Shown piece after piece: positions 1-8,662 of a stretch of DNA of 64,000 nucleotides (position 1 is its first letter; each line of letters starts with the position of its first letter). Below the pieces are notes generated by a model. It ran no database searches, had not been told where the DNA came from, and saw only the letters and a list, made by a program, of their open reading frames with translations. The position numbers were made by a program, and so were the translations under genes. The stretch comes from Clostridium beijerinckii (GTDB taxonomy: Bacteria; Bacillota; Clostridia; Clostridiales; Clostridiaceae), in contig NZ_CP073653.1 in assembly GCF_018223745.1 (NCBI RefSeq), forward strand, positions 3,434,001-3,498,000. The letters are read 5' to 3'.

Positions 1-672
1 TGTTTTTGTTCCTATTATTTTTATTAGATTTTCATCTTCTAATTTCTTTAATTTCCTGCTTATGGTCTCCCTCGTCACCCCAATATAACTCGCCATATCT
101 TCCCTTGATATGGGTAGTTTTACAGAAATATTACCTTCAACATTTTCTCCATACTTCTCCATAAGCTCTATAATTAAATAAGCCATTCTTGAGTCAACAT
201 CGTTAGTTGCTAAATTCTGAACAAGATTTTCAACTTTTGATAATCTCTCTCCTACTGTTTCTAATACCTTTATTCCAATCTCAGGATTCTTCATCATTAT
301 ATCTTTCATTTCCTCCTTAGTAAGAGTACATATTTTAGCATCCTCTATAGCTTTAGAATTAAATCCATATTTAGATGGTTTTATAAGTTCTAATTCCCCA
401 AAGAAATCTCCTTCTGAAAGTATATGTAGTATCTGTTCCTTACCATCCTTAGTATATTTATATAATTTTATTTTTCCTTCATTTATAAAATAAAGTGTAT
501 TAGCTATATTACCTTCAGTAAAAATAACATCGCCTTTACTGAATTCTTTATGATTAATTTTATTTACAATCTCCACTAATTCGTCTCTATTTAAATTTTC
601 AAATATTGGAACCTTACTAGCACAAAGTCCTCCCCTACAATTATTGCAGCAATTACCACAGTGAATATTCAT
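1..672 (-). CDS. Crp/Fnr-family transcriptional regulator, 3' end cut by window
   Basis: Reads leftward from an ATG at 672 preceded by AGGAGG; 224 codons are visible and the frame is still open at base 1. The N-terminus carries five cysteines (C5, C8, C9, C12, C17), suggesting an Fe-S cluster or another thiol-based redox sensor. A cyclic-nucleotide-binding-like beta-roll spans about residues 24-115, followed by a dimer helix and a winged helix-turn-helix from about 185. The recognition helix reads RETISRKL; the E-x-x-S-R pattern is the one used by FNR to read TTGAT half-sites, and such a site lies in the divergent intergenic region. By family knowledge it controls anaerobic or nitrosative-stress genes; the effector is not shown by the sequence. 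It is transcribed divergently from a flavodiiron protein gene. Confidence 0.9.
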   Translation of the reverse strand, partial: MNIHCGNCCNNCRGGLCASKVPIFENLNRDELVEIVNKINHKEFSKGDVIFTEGNIANTLYFINEGKIKLYKYTKDGKEQILHILSEGDFFGELELIKPSKYGFNSKAIEDAKICTLTKEEMKDIMMKNPEIGIKVLETVGERLSKVENLVQNLATNDVDSRMAYLIIELMEKYGENVEGNISVKLPISREDMASYIGVTRETISRKLKKLEDENLIKIIGTKT

Positions 673-824
673 AACAAATCCTCCTATCTATAAGATATAT
701 CTACAAATACTATCTTACTTTAAGTTGTGTCCCGTGTATATTTAATTCTAACTAAAACCACTCAAGTAATATTCTCCTTAGTATCATTATAATAAAAAAC
801 TCATGAAAACTTAATCTTAATATT

Positions 825-864
825 TTGATTTGAATCATATTTTTATAATTGATATGGATATAAA
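825..864 (+). promoter_or_regulatory. FNR-type box plus -10 element upstream of flavodiiron gene
   Basis: TTGAT-ttga-ATCAt at 825-838 is a near-perfect FNR/CRP-type palindrome. TATAAA at 859-864 is centred 30 bp downstream of the palindrome centre, roughly the geometry of a class II activated promoter. It sits between the divergent Crp/Fnr gene and the flavodiiron gene, so it could also serve autoregulation. The match is seen; the regulator assignment is inferred. Confidence 0.6.
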
Positions 865-942
865 ATAAAATCATCGAAAGACAACAACTTAGAAAACTAA
901 TTGAAATATAAAAATAAACACAAATTATGGAGGTTTTATATT

Positions 943-2175
943 ATGGAACAAAACATTATGCTAGGTAAAAATATATTTTGGGTTGGTAAAGTAGATGATA
1001 GAGATGTGCCTTTTCATAGGTTAACTTTAACTAAAGGAACTACTTATAACAGTTATTTATTAATGACAGAAAAGCCTACAGTAATTGATACTGTTGATAT
1101 GAGTTTTGGAAGAGAATTTGTACAAAACTTAAATAATAAGATTGAACTTAATAGAATTAAATATATTGTAATTAATCATACAGAACCTGATCATTCTGGT
1201 GCCCTTGGAAGCTTAGCAGCCAAAGCAAAAAATGCTGTAATTGTATGCACAGAGCCGGCTGTAAATGAACTTAAAGAGATGTACAGGCTTCATAATAGAG
1301 AATTTTTGGTTGTAAGTGATGGTGATACTTTAGATATAGGAGGCAAAATTCTTAAATTTATACAAACACCATATCTTCATACTGAAGAAACTATGATAAC
1401 TTATTGCGAAGATAATAAAATTTTATTTCCTTGTGATATTTTCAGTACTCATGTAGCCAATTATGAATACTTCAATGACTTAGCTCAAGTAGACATAAAG
1501 GAAGACTTTATTACTTATTATAAATTGATAATGCATCCTCACAGAAGATATGTTCAAGAAATGATTGAAAAAATCAAAGATTTAGATATAAAGATGATAG
1601 CTCCTTCTCATGGATTTATTATTAGAGATGAAGTCCAAAGCTTTATAGATATTTATGATAATATGAGCAAAAATACAGAGCTAGATAAAAAAGCACTTAT
1701 TCTATACTCTACTATGACAGGTAATACAAAAAAGATTGCAGGCATTTTTAAAGAAAAGTTTGAAGAGCAAAATATAACTTCAAATATTATTGATGTAAAT
1801 AAAGATGCAATGGATAATATAATGAATGCTATTAATGAAGCTGACGCAATCTTCTTTGGCAGCTCAACTAAATATGGTGACATGATTGGAAATATGGAAG
1901 AGGTACTAAAGAATCTTAAAACTCTAAATTTAGAAAACAAGCTAGGCGCAGCATTTGGTTCTTATGGCTGGAGTGGAGAGGCTATAGAGGTTATACAAGA
2001 CTATTTAAATAAAACTAATTTAAGATCATTAAATACTTCTGATATAATTAAATCTACTGGTATGACTGATATAGAATTACCTCTAAGAATTAGATTTTCA
2101 TCAAAAGAAGACAACCTAAAGAGCATTGATAGAATAGTTACCTATACTAGTGATTTATTGTTTAGTGCAATTTAA
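943..2175 (+). CDS. Flavodiiron protein (A-type flavoprotein, FprA family)
   Basis: Encodes 410 aa. Residues 1-245 form a metallo-beta-lactamase-like domain with the complete diiron ligand set H79, E81, D83, H84, H146, D165 and H223. Residues 255-410 form a flavodoxin-like FMN domain beginning at LYSTMTGNTKK. Family members reduce O2 to water and/or NO to N2O in the cytoplasm of anaerobes, using electrons from rubredoxin or similar carriers. The ATG at 943 is chosen because GGAGG lies 10 bp upstream; the longer upstream reading from a TTG at 901 has no such site. An FNR-type box lies about 105 bp upstream. The 2372-3562 gene is a divergent paralogue. O2 versus NO preference cannot be read from the sequence. 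Confidence 0.93.
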   Translation: MEQNIMLGKNIFWVGKVDDRDVPFHRLTLTKGTTYNSYLLMTEKPTVIDTVDMSFGREFVQNLNNKIELNRIKYIVINHTEPDHSGALGSLAAKAKNAVIVCTEPAVNELKEMYRLHNREFLVVSDGDTLDIGGKILKFIQTPYLHTEETMITYCEDNKILFPCDIFSTHVANYEYFNDLAQVDIKEDFITYYKLIMHPHRRYVQEMIEKIKDLDIKMIAPSHGFIIRDEVQSFIDIYDNMSKNTELDKKALILYSTMTGNTKKIAGIFKEKFEEQNITSNIIDVNKDAMDNIMNAINEADAIFFGSSTKYGDMIGNMEEVLKNLKTLNLENKLGAAFGSYGWSGEAIEVIQDYLNKTNLRSLNTSDIIKSTGMTDIELPLRIRFSSKEDNLKSIDRIVTYTSDLLFSAI

Positions 2176-2241
2176 AATAAGGCGCATGAAAAGAAATAAA
2201 GTGCCCAAAGTTGCCGTAGATATTTTTCATCTATAATCTAC

Positions 2242-2302
2242 ATCAAAAGGATCTTGTGAGATTAGGCACAAAACAGCCTTTCTTTCCTAAGATCCTTTTG
2301 AT
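2242..2302. terminator. Hairpin between convergent flavodiiron genes
   Basis: Perfect 14-bp arms (ATCAAAAGGATCTT and its complement) enclose a smaller GGC/GCC stem followed by a T-rich stretch. It lies between two convergent genes and probably terminates both. Confidence 0.6.
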
Positions 2303-2371
2303 ATTAAATATAACATTTATTTGCTTAGTATATGTGTCTCACCCACTATTTAATCAAACTATTATTAATAT

Positions 2372-3562
2372 TTAAAATTCTTCTAACACTTTCTGACCAA
2401 AATTCTTTCCAAAGGCTATGCACTCTTCAAGTTCGTCATCATTTGGCATATATTTAAACTTTAATCCATCTTCAACAACTTTAATTTTAGCCTTTGTTAA
2501 ATAGTTTGTAAGAATATCTGTTGATTCTCCACCCCATCCATAGCTTCCAAAAGCTGCACCTACTTTCTCATTAAACTTCAATCCAATTAAGTCTTCAATA
2601 AGAGGTAATAAAGACGTTAAAATTCCACTATTAACTGTTGATGATCCTAGTATTATTCCCTTTGATTTAAAAACTTCGGCTAATATATCACTTTTATCTG
2701 AAGTTGCGACATTAAATATTTTATATTCTACCCCTGCTTCTCCTAGGCCTTTGCCTATAAATTCAGCCATTTTATGAGTAGCCCCCCACATTGAATTATA
2801 TGCAACCACTACACTTTTATTTGATTTTCCAGCTGCCCACTCATAATATTTCTCCACTATCATCATTGGATCTTTTCTCCAAATGATGCCATGAGCTGGA
2901 GCTATCATATCTACAGGTACTCCAAGTTTTTTAAGTTCGTCTATTTTTTTTGTAACCAGTTTACTAAAAGGAGTAAGTATGTTTGCGTAATATTTAAGAG
3001 CTTCCTGATTAACTTCTGTTTCATCTACTTCATCATTAAAAATGCTCGAAGATGCATAATGCTGTCCAAATGCATCATTAGAAAACAATATATTTTCTCC
3101 AGTAAGATATGTAAACATGCTATCAGGCCAGTGAAGCATAGGAGCTTCTATAAATACAAGATTATTTTTACCTATATTTATCTTCTCCCCTGTGGAAACG
3201 ACCTTAAAATTCCACTCCTTATGATAATGCTTCTGTATTGACTCTAAACCTTTTTTAGAAACAAAAACTGTTGCATTAGGAATATGCTCCATTAATGCAG
3301 GTAACGCTCCTGAATGATCAGGTTCCCCATGGTTCATAACAACATAATCAATCTTTGATATATCAGTTACCTCTCTCAAATTTTCAAGAAACATCTCAGT
3401 TAAAGGTTCCCATACAGTATCTATAATAACAGTTTTTTCATCTTTAATAAGATATGAATTATAAGTACTTCCTCTATGTGTAGATAATTCATTTCCATGA
3501 ATATGTCTTACTTTCCAATCAGTTGCTCCAACCCAATATACTCCATCTCTAAGTTTCTTCAT
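2372..3562 (-). CDS. Flavodiiron protein (FprA-type), second copy
   Basis: Encodes 396 aa from an ATG at 3562 with GGAGG 8-12 bp upstream. The diiron ligands are all present (H78, E80, D82, H83 in HGEPDHSG; H144; D163; the APAHG histidine). A C-terminal flavodoxin domain starts at VVAYNSMWGATHK. By family it is an O2/NO reductase protecting oxygen-sensitive enzymes; the CO dehydrogenase encoded divergently next door would be one such enzyme. It differs throughout from the 943-2175 protein, so this is an old paralogue rather than a recent duplication. A cysteine-rich mini-ORF with an internal TGA lies upstream on the same strand. Confidence 0.93.
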   Translation of the reverse strand: MKKLRDGVYWVGATDWKVRHIHGNELSTHRGSTYNSYLIKDEKTVIIDTVWEPLTEMFLENLREVTDISKIDYVVMNHGEPDHSGALPALMEHIPNATVFVSKKGLESIQKHYHKEWNFKVVSTGEKINIGKNNLVFIEAPMLHWPDSMFTYLTGENILFSNDAFGQHYASSSIFNDEVDETEVNQEALKYYANILTPFSKLVTKKIDELKKLGVPVDMIAPAHGIIWRKDPMMIVEKYYEWAAGKSNKSVVVAYNSMWGATHKMAEFIGKGLGEAGVEYKIFNVATSDKSDILAEVFKSKGIILGSSTVNSGILTSLLPLIEDLIGLKFNEKVGAAFGSYGWGGESTDILTNYLTKAKIKVVEDGLKFKYMPNDDELEECIAFGKNFGQKVLEEF

Positions 3563-3738
3563 TCTAATTCCTCCCATTTGTTAAATTCCACTTCATGATT
3601 TCTATAAAATGTATAATTTAATCCTTAATATACGTAGTTTCCTAGTATATTATACTTAGGGCTTGTAGCACTTAGATTTTAAAATATATATTCCAATGCC
3701 AGAATTATAATTCAAATAGACTTAATTCCTAAATAATA

Positions 3739-3840
3739 TTATGTTTTAAACAAAGCAAAATCAGCCAGATTTCTAGCTTCTTTTACTTTATCACAAATTC
3801 ATCTGCTCCCTGTATCGCAACTATTAGTTCCACATGCCAT
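3739..3840 (-). pseudogene. Cysteine-rich 33-codon mini-ORF with in-frame TGA
   Basis: An AAGGAG site sits directly before an ATG at 3840. The frame reads MACGTNSCDTGSR, then TGA (3799-3801), then ICDKVKEARNLADFALFKT and TAA. Codon character and composition continue across the TGA, so this is one small gene with three cysteines, interrupted by nonsense, by selenocysteine coding or by sequencing error. A 6-bp stem (AGCTAG/CTGGCT, loop AAAT) lies about 20 nt after the TGA, but the loop is not a convincing bacterial SECIS. I do not recognise the family. It is in tandem with and upstream of the flavodiiron gene. Confidence 0.45.
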
Positions 3841-3877
3841 ATATCTCCTTAAACTTAAAAATTATATACATAATTAA

Positions 3878-3962
3878 TTCCTAAATAGGAAAAGTTAATA
3901 TCGATATTAATAGACGCATGAAAGAAAATAATATGCTTGTATTTCTATTAATTTTCTTTCAT
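3878..3962. promoter_or_regulatory. Divergent control region: two palindromes and a leader hairpin before cooS
   Basis: Three elements lie between the mini-ORF/flavodiiron unit and cooS: TTCCTAaaTAGGAA (3878-3891), a perfect 16-bp palindrome TTAATATCGATATTAA (3895-3910), and a hairpin with arms at 3918-3933 and 3946-3962 (ATGAAAGAAAATAATA and a near-complement with one bulge). The hairpin ends 11 bp before the cooS ribosome binding site. The palindromes resemble operators but match no motif I can name with confidence. Confidence 0.45.
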
Positions 3963-3990
3963 ATAGGAAAGTTGAAGGAGTGAAATTTTA

Positions 3991-5919
3991 GTGAGTGAAA
4001 AAATGCTAGAAGAATTAGAAGGATTTAACGGAAGAGTAAGTTATCATGATTCTGTAGAGGAGATGGTAAAAAGAATAAGAGCTGATAAATTATCAAATGT
4101 ATTTGATAGATATGCTTCTCAAGAAAAGATAAGATGTTCGTTTTGTCTTAAAGGGGTAAGCTGTCAACTCTGTTCAAATGGTCCTTGTAGAATTAACGAA
4201 AAAGGTGGCCAAGAAAAAGGTGTCTGCGGAATAGACCCTAATGCTATGGCTATGAGAAACTTTCTCCTAAAAAATATAATGGGGGCTGGTACATATAGTC
4301 ATCATGCTTATGAAGCTTTTAGAACCTTAAAAGCTACTGGAGAAGGAAAAACTCCATTTAAAATTACTGATGTAGATAAATTAAAATGGATGTGTGAAAA
4401 AGTTGGAATCGATACAAATCAAGAAGTTAACAAAATGGCAATCGACTTAGCAGTATTGCTTGAAGATCAGCAAAAGATAGATTCAGAAGATAAAAATGTT
4501 ATGGTAGAAGCTTTTGCCCCTAAGAAAAGAAAGGAAATATGGAGAAAATTAGCTATATACCCAGCAGGTACAGTACACGAAGAACAAAACTGTGTAGCCA
4601 GCTGTCTTACAAACGTAGATGGAAGTCATGTCTCACTTGCAATGAAAGCTCTTAGACTTGGAATCGCTACAATTTACAATACTCAAATAGGGCTTGAAAT
4701 GGTTCAAGATATACTATTTGGAACTCCTACTCCACATGAAGTTAACATGGATTTAGGAATTATGGACCCAGATTATGTAAATGTTGTATTTAACGGTCAC
4801 CAACCTTGGCCTGGAGTTGCAACAATATTAAAAGCAAGAACAAAAGAAGTTCAAGACATGGCAAAAGCTGCAGGTGCCAAAGGCCTTAGAATAGTTGGTT
4901 CCATAGAAACAGGTCAAGAATTACTTCAAAGATTTGAAATGGATGAAGTTTTTGTAGGTCACATGGGTAATTGGCTTACTATAGAGCCATTACTTGCTAC
5001 TGGTACTGTTGACGTGTTTGCAATGGAAGAAAATTGTTCACCTCCAGCCATAGATATGTACGCTGAAAAATACCAAGTTACTTTAGTATCTGTAAGTACT
5101 ATAATTGATTTACCTGGTATTGAACATAAGATTCCTTATGAACCTTCAGAAGTTGATAAAATGGCGGATAAATTAATTGAACTTGCTATTGAAAACTTTA
5201 AAAAGAGAAAAGAAAGAAAAATTGAACCATTAGTTCCAAAGAAAACTCAAAAAGCTATAGCTGGTTTTTCAACTGAAGCTGTTTTAGGTGCTCTTGGAAA
5301 CAAACTTGACCCATTAGTAGATGTAATAGCTGCTGGAAAAATTAAAGGAGTTGTAGCTCTTGCAAATTGCTCAACTCTAAGAAACGGTCCTCAAGATTCT
5401 ATGACTATAAACCTTACAAAAGAACTTATAAAACGCGATATATTAGTAGTTAGTGGCGGATGCGGAAACCATGCTCTTGAAGTAGCTGGACTATGTACTG
5501 TTGAAGCCGCAAATGAAATGGCTGGAGAAGGTTTAAAAGAAGTGTGTAACTTGCTAAAAATACCTCCAGTATTAAGCTTTGGTACTTGTACAGATACTGG
5601 AAGAATTTCAATGTTAGTTACTGCTCTTGCAGATCACTTAGATGTTGATGTAGCCGATCTTCCAATAGCTGTTACTGCTCCAGAATGGATGGAACAAAAA
5701 GCAACTATAGATGGAATTTTTGCACTAGCTTATGGTACTTATACTCATTTATCTCCTACTCCTTTTATGACCGGTGCTCCTCAATTAGTTGAACTTTTGA
5801 CTGAAAAAGCAAAAGATGTAACTGGTGGTAAAATAGCTTTAGGTGATAATCCTATTGAAGTAGCTGAAAATATTGAAGCCCATATTATTGCAAAAAGAAA
5901 AGGTATGGGATTAAGCTAA
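3991..5919 (+). CDS. cooS: Anaerobic carbon monoxide dehydrogenase catalytic subunit
   Basis: Encodes 642 aa, the usual length for CooS, from a GTG at 3991 with AAGGAG 10 nt upstream. The N-terminus carries the Fe-S cysteine run (C49, C52, C58, C61, C66, C79) for the B and D clusters. The C-cluster ligand motifs are present downstream: the NGHQPW histidine, NCSTLRNG, SGGCGNHALEVAGLC and FGTCTDTGR. It oxidises CO to CO2 reversibly at a Ni-Fe-S centre in the cytoplasm. There is no cooF ferredoxin, cooC nickel-insertion or acetyl-CoA synthase gene beside it, so it is a stand-alone monofunctional enzyme here. Its physiological partner is not visible. A leader hairpin precedes the gene and a 16-bp terminator stem follows. 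Confidence 0.95.
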   Translation: MSEKMLEELEGFNGRVSYHDSVEEMVKRIRADKLSNVFDRYASQEKIRCSFCLKGVSCQLCSNGPCRINEKGGQEKGVCGIDPNAMAMRNFLLKNIMGAGTYSHHAYEAFRTLKATGEGKTPFKITDVDKLKWMCEKVGIDTNQEVNKMAIDLAVLLEDQQKIDSEDKNVMVEAFAPKKRKEIWRKLAIYPAGTVHEEQNCVASCLTNVDGSHVSLAMKALRLGIATIYNTQIGLEMVQDILFGTPTPHEVNMDLGIMDPDYVNVVFNGHQPWPGVATILKARTKEVQDMAKAAGAKGLRIVGSIETGQELLQRFEMDEVFVGHMGNWLTIEPLLATGTVDVFAMEENCSPPAIDMYAEKYQVTLVSVSTIIDLPGIEHKIPYEPSEVDKMADKLIELAIENFKKRKERKIEPLVPKKTQKAIAGFSTEAVLGALGNKLDPLVDVIAAGKIKGVVALANCSTLRNGPQDSMTINLTKELIKRDILVVSGGCGNHALEVAGLCTVEAANEMAGEGLKEVCNLLKIPPVLSFGTCTDTGRISMLVTALADHLDVDVADLPIAVTAPEWMEQKATIDGIFALAYGTYTHLSPTPFMTGAPQLVELLTEKAKDVTGGKIALGDNPIEVAENIEAHIIAKRKGMGLS

Positions 5920-5959
5920 TATATTTTATAAACAAATTCCATTAATATTAAATTAACAT

Positions 5960-6004
5960 GGGTGTCTCAAGATAATTTCTAATTGTTTTGAGGTACTCGT
6001 TTTT
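5960..6004 (+). terminator. Intrinsic terminator after cooS
   Basis: A 16-bp stem, partly G-U paired, joins 5960-5975 with 5983-5998 and is followed by TTTTT. Confidence 0.75.
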
Positions 6005-6069
6005 CTACGCACTATGAGTCAATTTTATTACGTAATATTCATTTTTTTAATTACACTAAACATAATACA

Positions 6070-6112
6070 TAAAAAGAAGAGGCTATATCAAATTTATTAT
6101 GATATAACCTCT
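6070..6112 (-). terminator. Terminator of the chagasin-like gene
   Basis: AGAGGTTATATC and its complement form a stem, with a T-rich run following on the minus strand, directly after the minus-strand stop codon at 6120. Confidence 0.7.
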
Positions 6113-6119
6113 AGTATTA

Positions 6120-6449
6120 TTAACAATTAGCGTTTCTTGGAATAACACGTACACTTACTGATAGTGAATCGGCAATTGTACTATCAGGTGCTATCTGAAC
6201 AAATACTAATTTTTGAGAAGCTTTCTCTGAATAAAGTGCTTTAAATTTAAATACAGCTGTTCCAGGACTACCAATTGCATTACTATCTGGTATCCATTCC
6301 TGACTTAAAAACTCTATATTATTAGGAATATCATAAACAAGTTCCCAATGATATCCTGTGGATCCTTCACTTACTGAACGGATTCTAACACAAAAAGTTT
6401 CGCCTGCCTCAACAGTTATTCTTCTTGGAGACACTAATGAATTTGCCAT
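6120..6449 (-). CDS. Chagasin-like (inhibitor family I42) protein
   Basis: Encodes 109 aa from an ATG at 6449 with AGGAG upstream. It has the three loop regions of the chagasin fold in order: STGYHWEL near residue 30 (family NPTTGY-W loop), GSPGTAVFKFKA near residue 61, and a C-terminal beta hairpin. Family members are tight inhibitors of papain-like cysteine proteases. No signal peptide is visible, so it would act in the cytoplasm unless exported by another route. The last loop is less typical than in characterised inhibitors, so the fold assignment is firmer than inhibitory activity. It is flanked by terminators and monocistronic. Confidence 0.7.
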   Translation of the reverse strand: MANSLVSPRRITVEAGETFCVRIRSVSEGSTGYHWELVYDIPNNIEFLSQEWIPDSNAIGSPGTAVFKFKALYSEKASQKLVFVQIAPDSTIADSLSVSVRVIPRNANC

Positions 6450-6686
6450 AATACATTCACACTCCTGATTAATATTAATTTTATTCTAATATTCTTTTAG
6501 CTTTAATATTTCATTACTAGAGAGCAAATCTTTATAATATAAAATATGTCTAGTAGTATAATAATGTTCATATATTTTTATTCTTTAGCTTATTATATTA
6601 AATTTACGTTTTTGTATAACTTATAAAGTAAGAATAAAATTTCAGAAGTTACTAAATGATATAAAAAATACTATGAAATTCCTTTC

Positions 6687-7634
6687 TTAACTATAAGATT
6701 CTAATTGCATTTTCATTTCTTCTAATTGCCTATCTACAATACTTGCCTCTTCTATGTGATTTGTTATAGTTTTTGATGTTACTCTTAAAATTTCATCCAC
6801 ATTTATTATTTCTTTACTCATATTTTCGATATGTTGTTTTTGATTTGTTAAAATTTCTATTACTTTCCTTACTTCCTGCTCAACTTTTCCTATAGAAGAT
6901 AAGCTTTCTTCTATCTTTTCTGCCGCATTCACTGATGCATTAACCCCTTTAGCAATAACTTCTTTAGATTTATCTGAATTATTTATAACAATATTTGTTT
7001 CATCTTCTATATTACCAATTAACACTGAAATATCCTTAGTACTTTGCTTAGTCATTTCTGCTAGATTTCTTATTTCACCCGCAACTATTGCAAATCCTTT
7101 CCCTTGTTCTCCAGCCCTTGCTGCTTCTATTGCAGCATTTAAAGCCAGTAAATTAGTTTGATTGGCTATATTCGTTATTAACTTTACAACCTCATTGACT
7201 TTACTAAACCGTCTTGCCAATTCATTTATATTTTCAGTATTATTCCTATTCTCATCTTCTAGAAATCTTACTACTTTGACAATTTCCTCAATAGCACTTT
7301 TACCTTCATATGATTTATTAACCGTATCTTTTGTAATTTCGATAAGATTATTCCCTTCAAGATATAATTTATCTGTCAAGTCATTAGTATTTTCTGTCAA
7401 ACTAGAAATCGCATTCATATGTTCCTTCACTTCATCAGCAAGCTTTCCTAAAACATAATGTTGATCATCTACTCTATGATGTTGTTTTACAATCCCCGCT
7501 AATAATCCACTCATTTTCTGAAGAAAATTACTAGTATTATCTTGTAATATTTTTGCCTTTATTATTGTTTTTTCACCATCCATTGATTGCTTATTTTCCA
7601 AATCTTTAATTTTCTTATTTCTAAATAGATTCAT
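6687..7634 (-). CDS. Soluble methyl-accepting chemotaxis-type signalling protein
   Basis: Encodes 315 aa from an ATG at 7634 with AGGAGTGAG upstream. There is no transmembrane segment. Residues about 30-80 include a short histidine-rich helix ([17 protein letters not shown]). Residues about 85-300 are the coiled-coil signalling domain, with the conserved hairpin tip [19 protein letters not shown] and [13 protein letters not shown]. It would signal to CheA/CheW from the cytoplasm. The input is unknown; the histidine-rich helix could bind a ligand or metal, but that is speculation. It lies divergent from the flavin reductase/sulfite reductase genes, with FNR-type palindromes between them. Confidence 0.85.
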   Translation of the reverse strand: MNLFRNKKIKDLENKQSMDGEKTIIKAKILQDNTSNFLQKMSGLLAGIVKQHHRVDDQHYVLGKLADEVKEHMNAISSLTENTNDLTDKLYLEGNNLIEITKDTVNKSYEGKSAIEEIVKVVRFLEDENRNNTENINELARRFSKVNEVVKLITNIANQTNLLALNAAIEAARAGEQGKGFAIVAGEIRNLAEMTKQSTKDISVLIGNIEDETNIVINNSDKSKEVIAKGVNASVNAAEKIEESLSSIGKVEQEVRKVIEILTNQKQHIENMSKEIINVDEILRVTSKTITNHIEEASIVDRQLEEMKMQLESYS

Positions 7635-8099
7635 TCAGCTCACTCCTAAATTCTTTCAAATATATCGATTTTTCTTAAATTATATATTGTATTATTTTTA
7701 TACCCTGCTTCTTCGTTCATGCCCTTAGCTAGATAGAAACTTCTAGTACCAATTGATCAACTCTGTTTCTTAATATAATTTTAAGCTAAAATATTCAAAA
7801 AGAATGTGATTTAAATCATATTTCACTAAATTTTCAGTAATTGTAAATCTATAGGTTGTAAGATATTCTTATTTAGTTGTTGTAAGTTTTGTTACAACTG
7901 TTTCAGCTTATAATGCAGAAAAGTCATCTCTTGAAGTTAGCCTGTTCTTGTTCTATTATCCGTTAGTCTTGATGTTGCTATAGATATTCAAAGTTATAAA
8001 ATGGCCTCTTTAGTTAATAGTTAAGTGATTTATATCACGGCACCATTATCATTTATGTTATAAAGTTATATAAGCAAAGTTTTTAGGAGGAATATAGAA
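7635..8099. other. Divergent intergenic region with several palindromes
   Basis: 465 bp with no complete gene. It contains TGTGATttaaATCATA (7805-7820), GTTGTAA-n6-TTACAAC (7879-7898), and the FNR-type promoter listed separately. A 36-codon open stretch on the minus strand (7646-7756) reads like the tail of a protein but has no start or ribosome binding site; it may be a remnant. Confidence 0.5.
8025..8064 (+). promoter_or_regulatory. FNR-type box plus -10 element upstream of flavin reductase/sulfite reductase
   Basis: GTGAT-ttat-ATCAC at 8025-8038 is a perfect palindrome. TATAAA at 8059-8064 is centred exactly 30 bp from the palindrome centre, the same spacing as at the 825-864 promoter. 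This suggests one activator acting on both units, plausibly the Crp/Fnr protein encoded at 1-672. Confidence 0.6.
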
Positions 8100-8645
8100 A
8101 TGGAAAAAATAAATGTTAACTATGAAAAAATGTATTACGGATTTCCTGTAATTCTTATAAGTTTTTTTGATAAAAATGGGCTTCCAAATGTAACTACTCT
8201 TTCATCTTCCTATAGCCTTAAAGATATGGTAGTTCTTGGATTTAGTAGCAAAGGATATGCAATTAATCAAATTAAAGAAGTTCGTGATTTTGTAATTAAT
8301 ATCCCTGACAGTTCACTTAGGAAAGAAATTAGCTTTTGCGGAACTAAATCTGGTCATGAAGTTCAAAAGTTTGACGCTACCAAATTAACTTATTCTAAAT
8401 CTAAAATTGTAAACGCGCCAATCATTGAAGAATGCCCAATTACTATAGAATGTACTTTAACAGATGTTATCGAAAAGGATGCCTATGCAGGTATTACTAA
8501 TATTCTTGGAATTATAAAGGGCAGGATTATTTCAAAGGAATATTTAGATGATGAAAACAGATTAAATATTTCAAAATTTGATAACCTTTTATATTTTGGA
8601 GATGGAATAAACAAAGGATATAGATATATTAAAAATGAGCAATAA
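8100..8645 (+). CDS. Flavin reductase-like (FMN-binding split barrel) protein
   Basis: Encodes 181 aa from an ATG at 8100 with AGGAGG upstream. It has the split-barrel FMN-binding fold of flavoredoxin/flavin-reductase proteins: N-terminal YGFPVILISFFDKNGLPNVT, then the core FVINIPDSSLRKEISFCGT. Family members bind FMN and move electrons between NAD(P)H or ferredoxin and acceptors. The stop codon is 18 bp before the siroheme reductase gene, which has its own AAGGAGGG site, so the two form an operon. It may feed electrons to that reductase. The pair sits behind an FNR-type promoter. Confidence 0.8.
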   Translation: MEKINVNYEKMYYGFPVILISFFDKNGLPNVTTLSSSYSLKDMVVLGFSSKGYAINQIKEVRDFVINIPDSSLRKEISFCGTKSGHEVQKFDATKLTYSKSKIVNAPIIEECPITIECTLTDVIEKDAYAGITNILGIIKGRIISKEYLDDENRLNISKFDNLLYFGDGINKGYRYIKNEQ

Positions 8646-8662
8646 GATAAGGAGGGAGCTAT

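Noticed and set aside
3895-3910. TTAATATCGATATTAA as a Rex operator
   Set aside because: Rex sites have TTGT/ACAA ends; this palindrome lacks them, so no regulator is named.
7646-7756. 36-codon open stretch on the minus strand (reads GTRSFYLAKGMNEEAGY...) just upstream of the soluble chemoreceptor gene
   Set aside because: No start codon with a ribosome binding site and a stop directly upstream; kept only as a possible remnant, family not recognised.
7681-7760. AAGTTTCTA-containing leader on the minus strand resembling a purine riboswitch
   Set aside because: The other conserved purine-riboswitch loops are missing; the stretch is better read as a coding remnant.
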